NCBI RefSeq assembly: GCF_007997005.1
Contig: NZ_VOSL01000006.1
Span: 1 to 64,000, forward strand
Reading direction: 5' to 3'
DNA from: Lujinxingia vulgaris
GTDB lineage: Bacteria; Myxococcota_A; Bradymonadia; Bradymonadales; Bradymonadaceae
Length of the DNA stretch: 64,000 bases
Shown: in pieces, positions 1 through 7,542 of the stretch
Layout: every line of letters begins with the position of its first letter
Numbering within the stretch: position 1 is the stretch's first letter
The notes under the pieces: model-generated
Seen by the model: only the letters and a program-made list of their open reading frames with translations
Told to the model about the DNA's origin: nothing
Databases searched by the model: none
Made by a program: the position numbers and the translations under genes

Positions 1-724
1 TGCCGTTCTGCACGCCATCGTCGCAGGTGGGTGCGGCGCAGGTTCCATCGTCGCAGACGCCGCTGGTGCAATCTTCGGGGGGGTTGCACATCAGGCCGTC
101 ATCGCAGTCGCCGCAGTCGCCGCCGCCACAGTCGACATCGGTCTCGGTGCCGTTCTGCACGCCATCGTCGCAGGTGGGTGCGGCGCAGGTTCCATCGTCG
201 CAGACGCCGCTGGTGCAATCTTCGGGGAGGTTGCACATCAGGCCGTCATCGCAGTCGCCGCAGTCGCCGCCGCAGTCGACATCGGTCTCATTGCCGTTTT
301 GCACGCCATCGTCGCAGGTGGGCACAGCACAGGAGCCGTCGTCGCAGACGCCGCTGGTGCAGTCTTCGGGGAGGTTGCAGCTCAAGCCGTCTTCGCAGGC
401 GCCGCAGTCGCCGCCGCAGTCGACATCGGTCTCGTTGCCGTTATGCTCATCATCGTCGCAGGTGGGGTCGGGAAGCGCGGGGCTGACACACACGCCTTCG
501 TCACAGACCTCGCTGGCGCAGTCGCTGTTCTCCAGACAGCTTTGTTCCAAATCGCAGGCGCCGCACGTGCCACCGCAGTCGACGTCGGTCTCGGTGCCAT
601 TCTGCACACCATCGTCGCAGGCGGGATCGGCCACCGCCGGGAGGACCGAGGCGTCGTCGCCGCAGGCCGCCATGGCCAGGGCAAAACAAAGGAGGATGAG
701 GAAACGAAGAAGGGGGCGGACCAT
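1..724 (-). CDS. Cysteine-rich tandem-repeat lipoprotein, 3' end cut by window
   Basis: An open frame runs from ATG at 724 to the window edge without a stop, so the C-terminus is missing. The N-terminus is basic then hydrophobic and ends in a lipobox (LAMAAC), so the protein should be a lipoprotein. After it come tandem repeats of about 48-53 residues, each with a core like DDGVQNGTETDVDCGG followed by paired cysteines and a CTSGVCDDGTC-type segment. The DNA repeat boundaries fall at about 1, 148, 292, 436 and 595, giving units of 147, 144, 144 and 159 bp, all whole codons. Such disulfide-rich repeats are common in surface proteins of myxobacteria-like organisms. The function is unknown; adhesion or a passive structural role is a guess. 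The frames on the plus strand here are antisense shadows. Confidence 0.8.
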   Translation of the reverse strand, partial: MVRPLLRFLILLCFALAMAACGDDASVLPAVADPACDDGVQNGTETDVDCGGTCGACDLEQSCLENSDCASEVCDEGVCVSPALPDPTCDDDEHNGNETDVDCGGDCGACEDGLSCNLPEDCTSGVCDDGSCAVPTCDDGVQNGNETDVDCGGDCGDCDDGLMCNLPEDCTSGVCDDGTCAAPTCDDGVQNGTETDVDCGGGDCGDCDDGLMCNPPEDCTSGVCDDGTCAAPTCDDGVQNG

Positions 725-776
725 CGTAGTGGGCTCCGATGTGCTGGCGAGTCGCAGCGTCGGCGCGTCTCGCTCG

Positions 777-821
777 GGGGTCGGGGTAATTGTTACGCTA
801 CGTTAAGCACACCCCGACCCC
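777..821. repeat. Inverted repeat upstream of the Cys-rich lipoprotein gene
   Basis: Eleven-base arms GGGGTCGGGGT (777-787) and ACCCCGACCCC (811-821) enclose 23 AT-richer bases. It lies 53 nt upstream of the start at 724 and 40 nt beyond the stop of the Nramp-like gene. It could be an operator, a leader hairpin or a terminator without a U tract. No choice can be made from sequence alone. Confidence 0.5.
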
Positions 822-860
822 GATGGCCAGCCCCCCTTTGAGGGGGTTATCGCAAGCCGC

Positions 861-2117
861 TCAGCCGAGCATGCCGCCAAAGATGGCGTCGAGCACCCCG
901 CGGCCCGAGCTGATCGCCACGTAGGTCGCAAAGATCACCAGCACCACGTTGATCAGGTTGCTCTTCCAGCCGTTGACATGCTCGCCCATCGTTCTCTTGT
1001 CGTTCACCGCCCAGAAGAGGAAGGCCGCGGTCAGGGGAAGCCCGAAGACGCCGTTGAAGGCCGGGAAGAGCGTGATCATCTGCACGATCGTCAGCCCGGT
1101 TACCGCCGAGACAATGGGGGAGGACATCCCCAAAAGGATGCCGCCGGCGTAGATGGTCTTAAACGCTTTGGAATCCTGGTCTTTCTCGGGGGCGTCGACC
1201 GCTTCCAGGATCATGTAGGGGATGGTCCACATGATCGGCACGATGCTGTTAAACGCAGCGCCGATGACTCCGAGCAAAAAGACGACCATCGCCCACTCGC
1301 CAAGAACTTCGGCCAGGGCTTCTCCGGGCGTAATGAAGCTGGTCAGCTCGGTGTAGCCGGCCGGGCGGAGCACAGCCGCCGAGACCACGATGATGCACAC
1401 GGTGATGATACCGCCGACGATGTATCCAAAGCTCAAGTCGTGGCGCACATCCGAGAGATCGTCTTTGGTCGTCCAGCCCTTCTTTTTGACGAGGATCGAC
1501 TCCAGAAAGAAGTTCGGCCAGAGCGCCGTCGTACCCAGGATGGCTGCCCCTAAGAGCATTGCGCCCTGGTCGGGGAGTGAGGGCACAAAGCCCTGAGCGA
1601 CTTCCATGGGGGAGGGGCCGCTGGCGCCGGCGACGACGATGTAGAGCACGAGCAGCACGAACATCATGGCCGTCACGAACTTCTCGACGCGGTCGTACTT
1701 GAGCACGCCTGTGAGGATCGCCCCCACCCCGGCAACGAGCGCGACCGGCTGCCAGGCCAGCGCCTCACCGGTCAGAATTTCCACGGACATGCCCACCGCC
1801 GCGGTCAGCGCGACGGTCCAGGCGATGCACCCCAGGGAGAGAAAAAGGGCGATGATCAGCGCCGGACCTTTGCCGATCTTTTTGCGGATAAAGCCCATCA
1901 GGGTGTCGCCAAAGATGCCCAGGCGCGCGCTCATGTCCTGCGCCATAAAGCCCAGGAGAACCGCGCCGATGACGGCCCAGATCAGGGTGTAGCCGTACTC
2001 CACTCCGGCCTGGCTTGCGATGTAGATCGAACCACTACCAAAGTAGCTGGCGACCATCACAAAGCTCAGGCCGTACTTCTCGAAAAAACGCTTCATAAGG
2101 GACTGCACTTTCAACAT
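861..2117 (-). CDS. Nramp-related membrane transporter, noncanonical
   Basis: A 418-residue protein made almost entirely of hydrophobic helices (about 11) with the overall pattern of the Nramp/SLC11 divalent-metal transporter family. The first helix carries FGSGSIYIASQAG where canonical Nramps have the DPGN metal-binding motif, and the sixth helix region reads NSIVPIMWTIPYM without the MPH motif. It therefore probably does not carry Mn/Fe in the canonical way; Nramp relatives lacking these motifs transport Mg or unknown substrates. The start could also be the ATG at 2096, giving MKRFFEKYGL, since neither start has a strong ribosome site. It follows a TSUP transporter gene on the same strand after 142 nt and may be co-transcribed with it. 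Confidence 0.75.
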   Translation of the reverse strand: MLKVQSLMKRFFEKYGLSFVMVASYFGSGSIYIASQAGVEYGYTLIWAVIGAVLLGFMAQDMSARLGIFGDTLMGFIRKKIGKGPALIIALFLSLGCIAWTVALTAAVGMSVEILTGEALAWQPVALVAGVGAILTGVLKYDRVEKFVTAMMFVLLVLYIVVAGASGPSPMEVAQGFVPSLPDQGAMLLGAAILGTTALWPNFFLESILVKKKGWTTKDDLSDVRHDLSFGYIVGGIITVCIIVVSAAVLRPAGYTELTSFITPGEALAEVLGEWAMVVFLLGVIGAAFNSIVPIMWTIPYMILEAVDAPEKDQDSKAFKTIYAGGILLGMSSPIVSAVTGLTIVQMITLFPAFNGVFGLPLTAAFLFWAVNDKRTMGEHVNGWKSNLINVVLVIFATYVAISSGRGVLDAIFGGMLG

Positions 2118-2259
2118 GAGATCTCGTTGTGTGAGGGGTGGAAAGGGGCAAGGGTGCGGGGAACCCTGGCGAGTGAGCTCGCGCAGCGGGAGCGTTGCGG
2201 GGTGATCGCTTCAGGGAAGACGCGCCGGAGTGTGGCGCGATGCCAGGCCTTCGGGAGCG

Positions 2260-3048
2260 CTATGTCGCCCCGGCGCCCGAGAGCATGTAGATGCCCAGGG
2301 CAACAAGCACGAACGCCAGGCCGGTTTTGAGGCGAGTGGGGTCGATGCGGCGGGCGATGACCCAGCCGGCGATGGTGCCGATGAAGAGGGGGATGCCCAC
2401 AAGCACGGCCAGTCCCCAGTCGATGGCGCCGACCATCGCAAAGCCCAGCGCCGCAAAGGCCGCGATGAAGATCGACTGCACCTGGGCAAGCGCTACGGCC
2501 AGCAGCATCGGCACGCCCAGCACCACCATCAGGGGCACGGCGAGCACCGGGCCGCCGACGCCGAGCAGGCCGCCGGGAAGCCCCACCGCCAGGCCCAGCC
2601 CTGCCATCGCGAGGCGGCCTTTCGGGGAGTCGAGCTCGAAGTCGGCCGGCGCTTCCAGCGCGCGGGCCCGGGAGCGTTCCAGCGCAAAGATGATCACGCC
2701 GGTCATCAGCACGAAGGCACCGAGTAAGAGCCCGAAAAGGTCGGCGTCGAGCACCGTGTTGAGCCGCGCCCCCACAAAAGCGCCCACGACGCTGGTGAGG
2801 CTTAAGATCAGCGCGGCGTTGCGCGCGGTGCGCGTCGCAAGCTGGCCGGAGCGCAAGTAGGCGTAACTTCCCAGCAGGCCGGTACCGATGAAGGTTACGC
2901 TGGCGGTGCCGGCGACGGTGGCCGGATCGATGTCGAGCAGCAAAAAGAGCGCGATGGTGACGAAGATGCCACCGGGGCCGATCGTGGTGATGCACACCCC
3001 GCCCACAAGCGCGATGAGAACAAGGATGAAACCAAGCCCGAGAGTCAT
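2260..3048 (-). CDS. TSUP family (TauE/SafE) membrane transporter
   Basis: A 262-residue protein with about eight hydrophobic helices in two similar halves, each opening with a glycine-rich helix (VGGVCITTIGPGGIF near residue 15 and LGLAVGLPGGLLGVGGPVL near 150). This is the TauE/SafE/TSUP pattern of sulfite/organosulfonate or related anion exporters. The substrate cannot be read from sequence. An AAGG element lies 9 nt upstream of the ATG. The gene is divergent from the M13 peptidase across 288 nt. A TATACT hexamer at 3159-3164 on the minus strand could be its -10 box, but I find no matching -35. Confidence 0.82.
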   Translation of the reverse strand: MTLGLGFILVLIALVGGVCITTIGPGGIFVTIALFLLLDIDPATVAGTASVTFIGTGLLGSYAYLRSGQLATRTARNAALILSLTSVVGAFVGARLNTVLDADLFGLLLGAFVLMTGVIIFALERSRARALEAPADFELDSPKGRLAMAGLGLAVGLPGGLLGVGGPVLAVPLMVVLGVPMLLAVALAQVQSIFIAAFAALGFAMVGAIDWGLAVLVGIPLFIGTIAGWVIARRIDPTRLKTGLAFVLVALGIYMLSGAGAT

Positions 3049-3288
3049 GGGGGCCTTTACAGAGGGTCAACCAGGCTGTCCGAAGGGACGGCGACGAACG
3101 CAGGGCGCAGCGGAAGGTCGGGGGGAAGAGGTGACCTGTGCACCCATAAAGCGCGCAGAGTATACATAATTCCGGGCGTTTTGGGGAGGGCCGATCGAAG
3201 ATTCTCCCGAAGACACGCGTTGCGCGAGGATTGCCGAGGAGCGTGATGGCGTTTAAGCAGGTTGCGAGTTTTTGAGCCGTAGCGCCGT

Positions 3289-3313
3289 CTGCCCGGGCAG
3301 ATGGCATAGCCAT
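3289..3313. repeat. Two abutting palindromes in the M13 peptidase leader
   Basis: CTGCCCGGGCAG (3289-3300) is followed directly by ATGGCATAGCCAT (3301-3313), ending 23 nt before the peptidase start codon. Both could fold in the mRNA leader or serve as operator half-sites. No known regulator is recognised. Confidence 0.4.
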
Positions 3314-3336
3314 GTGACGAGACAAACGAGGCGTAT

Positions 3337-5451
3337 ATGAGGTTAAAGAAGAGCAGCTGGTGGTTGGCCGGGTTGGGCCTGGCGGTGGGGGCGGCCTGTG
3401 CGACCCAGCCGCAAAGTGCGAGCGAAGAGACCGAGCCACAGCTCGGCGTGGAGGTCGAGGAGGCTGAAGAGGCGGAGGCCACCGGTGAGCCGCGTTTTGG
3501 TAACTTCGGCTTTGATACCGAAGGCATGGACACCGAGGTTGTGCCCGGCGATGACTTCTACGCCTACGCCAGCGGCACCTGGCAGGAGACCACCGAGATC
3601 CCCTCCGACCGCGCCCGCTACGGCGTCTTCGACATGCTCAGCCTGGAAGCCGAGGAGCAGGTCAACCAGATCATCCTCGCGGCGGCAAAAGAGGGCGGTG
3701 AGCCGGGCAGCAACACCCAGCTCATCGGCGATCTTTACGCGAGCTGGATGGACGCCGAGAGCATCGAAGAGGCCGGCCTGAGCCCCTTAACGCCCCATCT
3801 CGACGCGATCAACGCGCTGGACTCCCACGAGGCTGCCGCCCGCCTGATGGCCGACCCGGTCTATCCGGTGATGGTCAGCGTGCGCATCATGCCTGACCCC
3901 GCCGATCCCACGGTCTACACAGTGAGCTCGGGGCAGAGCGGGCTGGGGATGCCCAACCGCGACTATTACCTGGATGAGTCCGAGCGTTTTGTGCAGTACC
4001 GCCAGGCCTACGTCGAGTACATCGCGCGCCTCTTTGAGCTGGCCGAGATCGAGGACGGCGTGGCCAAAGCCGAGGCCATTCTGGAGCTGGAGACGGCGAT
4101 CGCCCGGGCACACTGGACCCGCGAGCGCTCCCGCCAGATCGAAGAGACCTACAACGTGCTCAGCGTGCCCGAGTATCAGGCGCTGGCCCCCTCCCTCAAG
4201 CTCGCCGAAGGCCTGGAGATCCGCGGCCTGACCGACATCGAGAAGGTCATCGTCTCGCAGCCAAGCGCGGTCGAGGGGATTGGCGAGGTCTTTGAGAACG
4301 CCTCGCTCGATCTTCTGAAAGATTATCTGACCTTCCACTTCATCTCGGACCGCGCCTCCTGGCTTCCGAGCGGGTTTGATGAGGCCAGCTTCAACTTCTA
4401 CTCCAAGACACTGCGCGGCACCGAAGAGCAGCGCGAGCGCGACCGCCGTGGCACCGAGCTTGTAGGCTGGACGCTGGGGCATGCGGTCGGCCAGGAGTAT
4501 GTCGCGCTGCATTTCCCACCGGAGTCTAAGGCCCAGATGGAAGATCTGGTGCAGAACCTCACCGAAGGCTTTGAGGGCCGCCTCAAGACCCTCGACTGGA
4601 TGGACGACGCCACCCGGGAGCAGGCTCTGGAGAAGCTGTCGACCTTTGAGCCCCGCATCGGCTACCCCGAGAAGTGGGACAGCTACGAGGGGCTGGAGCT
4701 TGCGGCCGACGACTACTTTGGCAACCGCATGCGCATCAGTGAGCATCGCTGGAATGAGGAGCTCAAGCGCTTCAAGGAGCCCGTCGACCGCGAGCGCTGG
4801 AGCTGGCCGCCGCAGATGGTCAACGCGAGCTACAACCCGCTGATGAACCAGATCACCTTCCCGGCGGGCATTCTGCAGGCGCCGTTCTTTGACCCCCACG
4901 CCGACCCGGCGATGAACTACGGCGCGATCGGCGCGGTCATCGGCCATGAGATCGGACACGGCTTCGACGACCAGGGCCGCCGCTTCGACGCTCAGGGGCG
5001 CATCCGCGACTGGTGGACCCCCGAGACCAACGCCGCCTTTGAGGAGGCCTCCAGCCGACTTGGCGAGCAGTACTCGCAGTTCTGCCCGATCGACGATCTC
5101 TGCATCAACGGCAAGCTCTCGATGGGGGAGAACATCGGAGATCTGGGCGGTATGCAGATGGCGTATGCGGCCTACCGCAACTTCGTCGAGAAGACCTACC
5201 CCGAGGGCGAAGCGCCCGTGATCGACGGCTTCACCGGCGACCAACGCTTCTTCTTAGCCTGGGCTCAGGTCTGGCGCTCGCTCTACCGGGACGATGCGCT
5301 GCGCGCCCAGCTCGTCAACGGCCCGCACTCCCCGGGCATGTACCGCGTCAACGGCGTGGTGCGTAACCTCGACGCCTGGTACGAAGCCTTCGATGTGACC
5401 GAAGACCACGCCCTCTACCTGCCGCCGGAGGAGCGCGTGCGCATCTGGTAA
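3337..5451 (+). CDS. M13 family (neprilysin/PepO-type) zinc metallopeptidase lipoprotein
   Basis: A 704-residue protein. Residues 1-21 form a lipoprotein signal (LAVGAAC, Cys21), so it should be anchored to a membrane and act in the periplasm or at the surface. An acidic linker follows, then a PGDDFYAYASGTW segment that starts the M13 N-terminal domain. The catalytic domain carries VNASYNPLMNQITFPAGILQ, the zinc site HEIGH (537-541) and the third ligand in ENIGDLGG (Glu598). The full set of catalytic residues is present and the length is normal for the family. M13 enzymes cleave oligopeptides of up to a few dozen residues; the natural substrate is unknown. It usually ends in a Cys-X2-Trp tail, here replaced by a Cys-free RVRIW. 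It stands alone, with a terminator after it. Confidence 0.93.
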   Translation: MRLKKSSWWLAGLGLAVGAACATQPQSASEETEPQLGVEVEEAEEAEATGEPRFGNFGFDTEGMDTEVVPGDDFYAYASGTWQETTEIPSDRARYGVFDMLSLEAEEQVNQIILAAAKEGGEPGSNTQLIGDLYASWMDAESIEEAGLSPLTPHLDAINALDSHEAAARLMADPVYPVMVSVRIMPDPADPTVYTVSSGQSGLGMPNRDYYLDESERFVQYRQAYVEYIARLFELAEIEDGVAKAEAILELETAIARAHWTRERSRQIEETYNVLSVPEYQALAPSLKLAEGLEIRGLTDIEKVIVSQPSAVEGIGEVFENASLDLLKDYLTFHFISDRASWLPSGFDEASFNFYSKTLRGTEEQRERDRRGTELVGWTLGHAVGQEYVALHFPPESKAQMEDLVQNLTEGFEGRLKTLDWMDDATREQALEKLSTFEPRIGYPEKWDSYEGLELAADDYFGNRMRISEHRWNEELKRFKEPVDRERWSWPPQMVNASYNPLMNQITFPAGILQAPFFDPHADPAMNYGAIGAVIGHEIGHGFDDQGRRFDAQGRIRDWWTPETNAAFEEASSRLGEQYSQFCPIDDLCINGKLSMGENIGDLGGMQMAYAAYRNFVEKTYPEGEAPVIDGFTGDQRFFLAWAQVWRSLYRDDALRAQLVNGPHSPGMYRVNGVVRNLDAWYEAFDVTEDHALYLPPEERVRIW

Positions 5452-5526
5452 TTTTTAATCAGGGGAGCTGGGTCCGAAGTTGGGTGAGGCGTTGATGCCC
5501 CCCAACATCAAACGCACTGCCTGAAT

Positions 5527-5569
5527 GAAAAACACCCCCGAGATTCACGTGGATCTCGGGGGTGTTTTC
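5527..5569. terminator. Bidirectional intrinsic terminator
   Basis: A stem of AAACACCCCCGAGAT paired with ATCTCGGGGGTGTTT around an 8-nt loop, with A and T runs on both sides. It lies between the converging M13 peptidase and VOC genes and should serve both. Confidence 0.9.
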
Positions 5570-5605
5570 GTTCAGGGAGCTATACAAAAGAACGCTCCAA
5601 CGAAC

Positions 5606-5998
5606 TCAGGCGTCGGGGCTAAACGGAATGGTCGGCGGCTCCCACAACTCAAAGCGGTTGCCCTCCGGGTCGACCGCCCAGCCAAACTTGCCGAACTCCG
5701 AATCTTCGGTCTTCGCGTCGACCTCGACCCCGGCGTCGCGCAGGCTTTGGAGCATGGCGTCGAGGTCGTCGACGCGGAAGTTGATCATGAAGGACTGGCG
5801 CTCGTCGCCAAAATACTCGGTGTCTTTCTTGAAGGGCGCAAAGATGCTGTAAGCCTCGGGCTGCGTCTCCTCTTTGTTCTTGAAGATGACGTAGCCATCG
5901 AAGTCGGGAAGCCCCAGATGTTCGACGTACCAGGCCTGAAGGGCTTTGGGGTCGGTGGCGCGAAAGAAGATGCCGCCAATGCCGGTGACGCGTGCCAT
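5606..5998 (-). CDS. VOC superfamily (glyoxalase/bleomycin-resistance fold) protein
   Basis: A 130-residue protein of the vicinal oxygen chelate fold. It has two beta-alpha-beta-beta-beta modules, the first opening with GIGGIFFRATDPKALQAWY and the second with FRVDDLDAMLQSLRDAGVEV and closing with DPEGNRFELWEP, whose Glu is the usual metal ligand. These small enzymes act on varied substrates (isomerases, dioxygenases, drug-binding proteins), so no substrate is assigned. I chose the ATG at 5998 because GAGGAG sits 6 nt before it; an upstream in-frame ATG at 6034 would add 12 unconserved residues that contain this ribosome site. Confidence 0.85.
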   Translation of the reverse strand: MARVTGIGGIFFRATDPKALQAWYVEHLGLPDFDGYVIFKNKEETQPEAYSIFAPFKKDTEYFGDERQSFMINFRVDDLDAMLQSLRDAGVEVDAKTEDSEFGKFGWAVDPEGNRFELWEPPTIPFSPDA

Positions 5999-6083
5999 GC
6001 GATGCTCCTCGGTGGGAGGAAGGTGTCCGAGCAAACCATCGCATGAGCGCGCAGGGCCGTCTAGCGGTGGGCCCGAGTTGCGT

Positions 6084-6716
6084 TCAGGCCCGAGCCCCTG
6101 CGCGCGGCGCGGCGGCCATCGCGCGAAGGCCGAACCACCCCAGAAGCAAGATGATCAGCAGGCGGTTGGGGCTCGACGGGCTGCCGCTGCTGCTGCAATC
6201 CAGCGCGCCCTCGTCGGAGCGCTGGCCCGGCGGAAGCCTGTAGGATTGCTCCAGGCTCAGGTTCACCTCGTGAGCCACATCCCCATCGTCCGCCAGCAGA
6301 AACGCCGAGGTTGTGTCTTCGCCGATGAAGGGCTCACCGGCCTCGTCGAGCCCGGCCTCCAGGGGAACCTCCAGCTCTGCGTCGGCGGGGATCTCGGCCA
6401 GGAGGCAGCGCTCATCCAGCTCGCCATCGGCTTCCAGCGCGACGCATTCGCCGTCATAGAAGCTCAACGCGTGCTCGCATCGGTTGGTCAGCGTGATGCT
6501 GATAGCGCAGTGGTCCTCGCTTTCGGGCAACACCTCGAAGGGGGCGTCGCTCTCCAGGCAATCGAGCGTCTCGGCGATGGTCGCATCGGTCGTGCAACGC
6601 AGCGGGCCGAGCTCGGGGCTGGTCGCCGCGGCTTCATCAACAAAGGCGCCCAGGCTCATCGTCAGCGTCATCAGGGCGATCGCGAAGCGATGGAGGAGGT
6701 GTTGTCCAGAACACAT
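6084..6716 (-). CDS. Secreted protein with possible C-terminal sorting tail
   Basis: A protein of about 210 residues that I do not recognise. It has an N-terminal signal sequence (hydrophobic FAIALMTLTMSLGAF, then EAAAT). The middle contains several cysteines, apparently paired (RCTTDATIAETLDC, CAISITLTNRCEHAL, ECVALEADGELDERC), in a beta-rich acidic domain. The last 40 residues hold DCSSSGSPSSPN, then RLLIILLLGWFGLRA, then a short basic end. This resembles the Cys/Gly-hydrophobic-basic layout of MYXO-CTERM or GlyGly-CTERM sorting tails. AGAGG lies 7 nt before the ATG at 6716, which I prefer to upstream ATGs at 6734 and 6752. It precedes the VOC gene on the same strand but need not be functionally linked. 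Confidence 0.65.
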   Translation of the reverse strand: MCSGQHLLHRFAIALMTLTMSLGAFVDEAAATSPELGPLRCTTDATIAETLDCLESDAPFEVLPESEDHCAISITLTNRCEHALSFYDGECVALEADGELDERCLLAEIPADAELEVPLEAGLDEAGEPFIGEDTTSAFLLADDGDVAHEVNLSLEQSYRLPPGQRSDEGALDCSSSGSPSSPNRLLIILLLGWFGLRAMAAAPRAGARA

Positions 6717-6818
6717 GGCAGGCCTCTCAAGCATGGGGTGACGCGTATCCAACGCGCCCGTGATTCGGGCTTCGTCGCTGAATAGGTGCAGAGAGCGTGC
6801 CAGTGGCGAGGAGGGTTC

Positions 6819-7391
6819 TCAGGTGCAGGTGTTCCGGTTGAGCAGGGGAGAGCAGAGGTTCGACGCGCACTCGTTATTCGCCTCGCAGGGCTCGCCACTC
6901 ATCCGCCTGCAATAGGTGTCTTCGCAGGCGCGGCGGATGCCGTCGGCGTTCGAGCAGTCGGCGTTCTCTTCGCAGCGCTGCTGGTCGAGCTCCTCGGAGG
7001 CGATTTTGCAGGTGGCCGGGCCCTCGGCCGGCCCGGAGCAAAACGCCCCGGGACCGGCGCATTGGCTGGCGTCGTCGCAGGGCTCGCCGGGCTCGCGCTT
7101 TGGCTCACACGTCCCCCGGGTGAAGCAGCCGTCCTCGGTGCTGACGTTGCAGGGCTCGTCATAGGCGCAATAGGTCCCCTCACAGCAGGCCGGCCCCTCA
7201 TTGGGGTTGCAGGCGCGTGCGGGCTCCAGACACGCCACCGCCGTGCAGCTGCCCCCCTGGCAGGCTTCGCCATCGAAGCAGTCCAGATCGCTCTGGCAGG
7301 CGGGCGCCGCGTCGGAGGAGCAGGCGGCCAACAGTGCGCTGAGCAGCAACGCAGCGCCGCAGCGAATGAGAACTTCAGGACGTCGAGACAT
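6819..7391 (-). CDS. Cysteine-rich lipoprotein
   Basis: A 190-residue protein with a lipoprotein signal (SALLAACSS, Cys24) and 26 or so cysteines in the mature part, arranged as short CxxxxDCxxGxxC modules (for example CQSDLDCFDGEAC and CEENADCSNADG). It is of the same general class as the repeat lipoprotein at the left edge but without long repeats. Such EGF- or Dickkopf-like modules are typical of myxobacteria-type secretomes. The function is unknown. It lies upstream of the sorting-tail protein on the same strand with a 102-nt gap, so the two may form a small secreted-protein operon. It diverges from pcm. Confidence 0.8.
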   Translation of the reverse strand: MSRRPEVLIRCGAALLLSALLAACSSDAAPACQSDLDCFDGEACQGGSCTAVACLEPARACNPNEGPACCEGTYCAYDEPCNVSTEDGCFTRGTCEPKREPGEPCDDASQCAGPGAFCSGPAEGPATCKIASEELDQQRCEENADCSNADGIRRACEDTYCRRMSGEPCEANNECASNLCSPLLNRNTCT

Positions 7392-7542
7392 CGGTCAGCC
7401 GGGGTGGAGGAAGACAGCGCCAGGCAAGCCTAATCCAGCCGTCGGCCTCGCTCAAGGTGTGGGCCTTCAGGTTTGGTGCAACTCCGCGGGTGTGCAGCTT
7501 TGCGATCAGCAGCGATGAACTTCCTCGTTACGCGGAGCCGTG

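Noticed and set aside
831-846. Intrinsic terminator after the repeat-lipoprotein side of the Nramp gene
   Set aside because: CCCCCT/AGGGGG forms a short hairpin but has no T tract on the minus strand.
3159-3164. Promoter for the TSUP gene at TATACT on the minus strand
   Set aside because: The -10 hexamer is good but no -35 element lies at 16-18 nt, so I did not list it as a feature.
6785-7433. A 215-codon plus-strand frame over the cysteine-rich lipoprotein
   Set aside because: Its Ala/Gly/Val composition is a shadow of the minus-strand lipoprotein with its lipobox and cysteine pattern.
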